Source: Cohnella sp. GbtcB17 (GTDB taxonomy: Bacteria > Bacillota > Bacilli > Paenibacillales > Paenibacillaceae). Taken from it: a stretch of 64,000 nucleotides of DNA. Positions 63,266-64,000 of the stretch are shown here, in pieces (within the stretch, counting starts at the first letter, position 1; every line of letters begins with the position of its first letter). Under the pieces are notes generated by a model, which made no database searches, had not been told where the DNA came from, and saw only the letters and a program-made list of their open reading frames with translations. A program made the translations under genes and the position numbers. The DNA is taken from positions 51,879 to 115,878 of the forward strand of contig NZ_JAGXJW010000022.1 in NCBI RefSeq assembly GCF_019091135.1, in the 5' to 3' direction.

Positions 63266-63775
63266 ATGACCGCTTCATCTTCATCCAGACCGATCTCGGC
63301 GTCCCGGTCCATCCTGACCGAGATGCTGTTCCCGGGCGATACGAATTATCACGGCACGATGTTTGGCGGCACGCTGATGCAGTATATCGACAAGATCGCG
63401 ACGATCGCCGCGATGAGGCACTGCCATATGCCCGTCGTGACCGTCTCCCAGGACAGCCTCGATTTTCTGTCGCCGATCCGCGTAGGCGAGGCGTTCGAGC
63501 TCGAAGCCTGCGTCACCTGGACGCATCGCAGCTCGATGGAGATCTACTGCGTCGTGCGCGCGGAGGACCTGTTCACGGGCGAACGCCGGCTTACCGTCAC
63601 CGCGTTCAGCACATTCGTCGCGCTAGGACCGGACGGCAAGTCCGCGCCGGTGCCCGGCGTATTCCCGGAGACCGAAGAGGAGCGGCTGCTGCACGAGAGC
63701 GCGCGCGCCCGCTACGAGCAGCGGCAGCTGCGGCGCGGGCAGCGGTATTCGTCGACAGATGGACGGGACAAATGA
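63266..63775 (+). CDS. Acyl-CoA thioesterase, hotdog fold (YkhA/YciA-like)
   Basis: 169-aa single-hotdog thioesterase that would hydrolyse medium- or long-chain acyl-CoA. Motifs are NYHGTMFGGTLMQYIDKIA (about 26-44, catalytic Asn/Asp region), MRHCHMPVVTVSQDSLDFL and a C-terminal helix. A C-terminal acidic/Arg tail follows. ATG 63257 is in frame but sits too close to GAGG, so ATG 63266 (9-base spacing) is preferred. Confidence 0.9.
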   Translation: MTASSSSRPISASRSILTEMLFPGDTNYHGTMFGGTLMQYIDKIATIAAMRHCHMPVVTVSQDSLDFLSPIRVGEAFELEACVTWTHRSSMEIYCVVRAEDLFTGERRLTVTAFSTFVALGPDGKSAPVPGVFPETEEERLLHESARARYEQRQLRRGQRYSSTDGRDK

Positions 63776-63818
63776 TACAATCGGGAAATAACGTTACGAT
63801 GAAAAGGTGAGAAGGCTC

Positions 63819-64000
63819 TTGCGTAATTATTTGGACCTTTTACAGGATATTTTGGACCACGGCACGAAGAAGGAGGACCGGACGGGCACCGGCACGATCA
63901 GCGTCTTCGGCCGGCAGCTGCGCTTCGATCTGCAGGAAGGCTTCCCCCTCGTCACGACGAAGCGGATCCATCTGAAAAGCGACGTGCACCAGCTGCCCTG
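63819..64000 (+). CDS. thyA: Thymidylate synthase, N-terminal part (cut by window edge)
   Basis: The first 60 codons encode [15 protein letters not shown], then [20 protein letters not shown] and [11 protein letters not shown], the unmistakable N-terminus of ThyA-type thymidylate synthase (dUMP to dTMP). It contains the conserved DRTGTGT phosphate-binding Arg region. TTG start with AAGGTGAGAAGG. The remainder lies beyond the right edge. Confidence 0.95.
   Translation, partial: MRNYLDLLQDILDHGTKKEDRTGTGTISVFGRQLRFDLQEGFPLVTTKRIHLKSDVHQLP

Overview
The window (about 60-65% GC by eye) fits a Gram-positive, spore-forming Paenibacillaceae chromosome (Paenibacillus/Cohnella type). The reasons are an LplB/YtcP-type sugar ABC transporter with its own lipoprotein, strong AGGAGG ribosome sites with frequent TTG starts, a pdhABCD operon, an SgrR-like regulator with a solute-binding domain, and intergenic tandem hairpin repeats. 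The genus is inferred from gene content only.

Layout. 1-715 is a 91-bp higher-order tandem repeat. 799-10529 is a carbohydrate operon: sigma-A promoter, two permeases, a lipoprotein binding protein, a GH2 beta-mannosidase-like enzyme, a GH78 alpha-L-rhamnosidase-like enzyme and a terminator. 10554-12847 holds a GNAT acetyltransferase, two adjoining 51-52-bp tandem arrays and a PhnP-like metallo-beta-lactamase-fold hydrolase.

12904-45612 is a phage-tail-like extracellular contractile injection system (eCIS) locus of about 33 kb. A minus-strand arm (16201 to 12904) carries a DUF4157 putative metalloprotease, a 665-aa cargo candidate sharing its QRxxGNxAxxQM motif, and a small YbjN/chaperone-like protein. 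The divergent plus-strand arm (16370-42823) begins with an RsbW/RsbV/RsbU-like partner-switching module. It continues with an AAA+ ATPase, a DUF4255 cap protein, sheath, two tube proteins, a tail-assembly protein and DUF6760 apparently joined by a -1 frameshift, a 1468-aa Arg/Ser/Ala-rich protein in the tape-measure slot, a LysM protein, a split VgrG (gp27-like and gp5-like), gp25, two baseplate J-type proteins, a propeller/tail-protein-I fusion and a conserved-looking 545-aa protein. A minus-strand pair (45612 to 42998) encodes a DUF4280 PAAR-like tip and a membrane-anchored MORN-repeat protein. There are no capsid, portal, terminase, integrase or lysis genes, so this is not a prophage.

45814-52218 carries a membrane class III cyclase-like protein with all expected catalytic residues replaced, a GNAT, and an NTT/MFS-like transporter fused to HEAT repeats and a cyclic-nucleotide-binding-like domain. 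52283-54305 has thiamine pyrophosphokinase, a TRIC/UPF0126 membrane protein and a low-molecular-weight phosphatase. 54837-60889 has an esterase and the complete pyruvate dehydrogenase operon with promoter and terminator. 60962-64000 has an SgrR-like regulator, a 52-aa small ORF with ribosome site and terminator, an acyl-CoA thioesterase and the start of thyA.

The most notable observations are the predicted slippery heptamer at 25503-25509, the embedding of a partner-switch in the eCIS operon, the shared cargo motif, the unusual tape-measure-position protein and the PAAR/MORN cassette.
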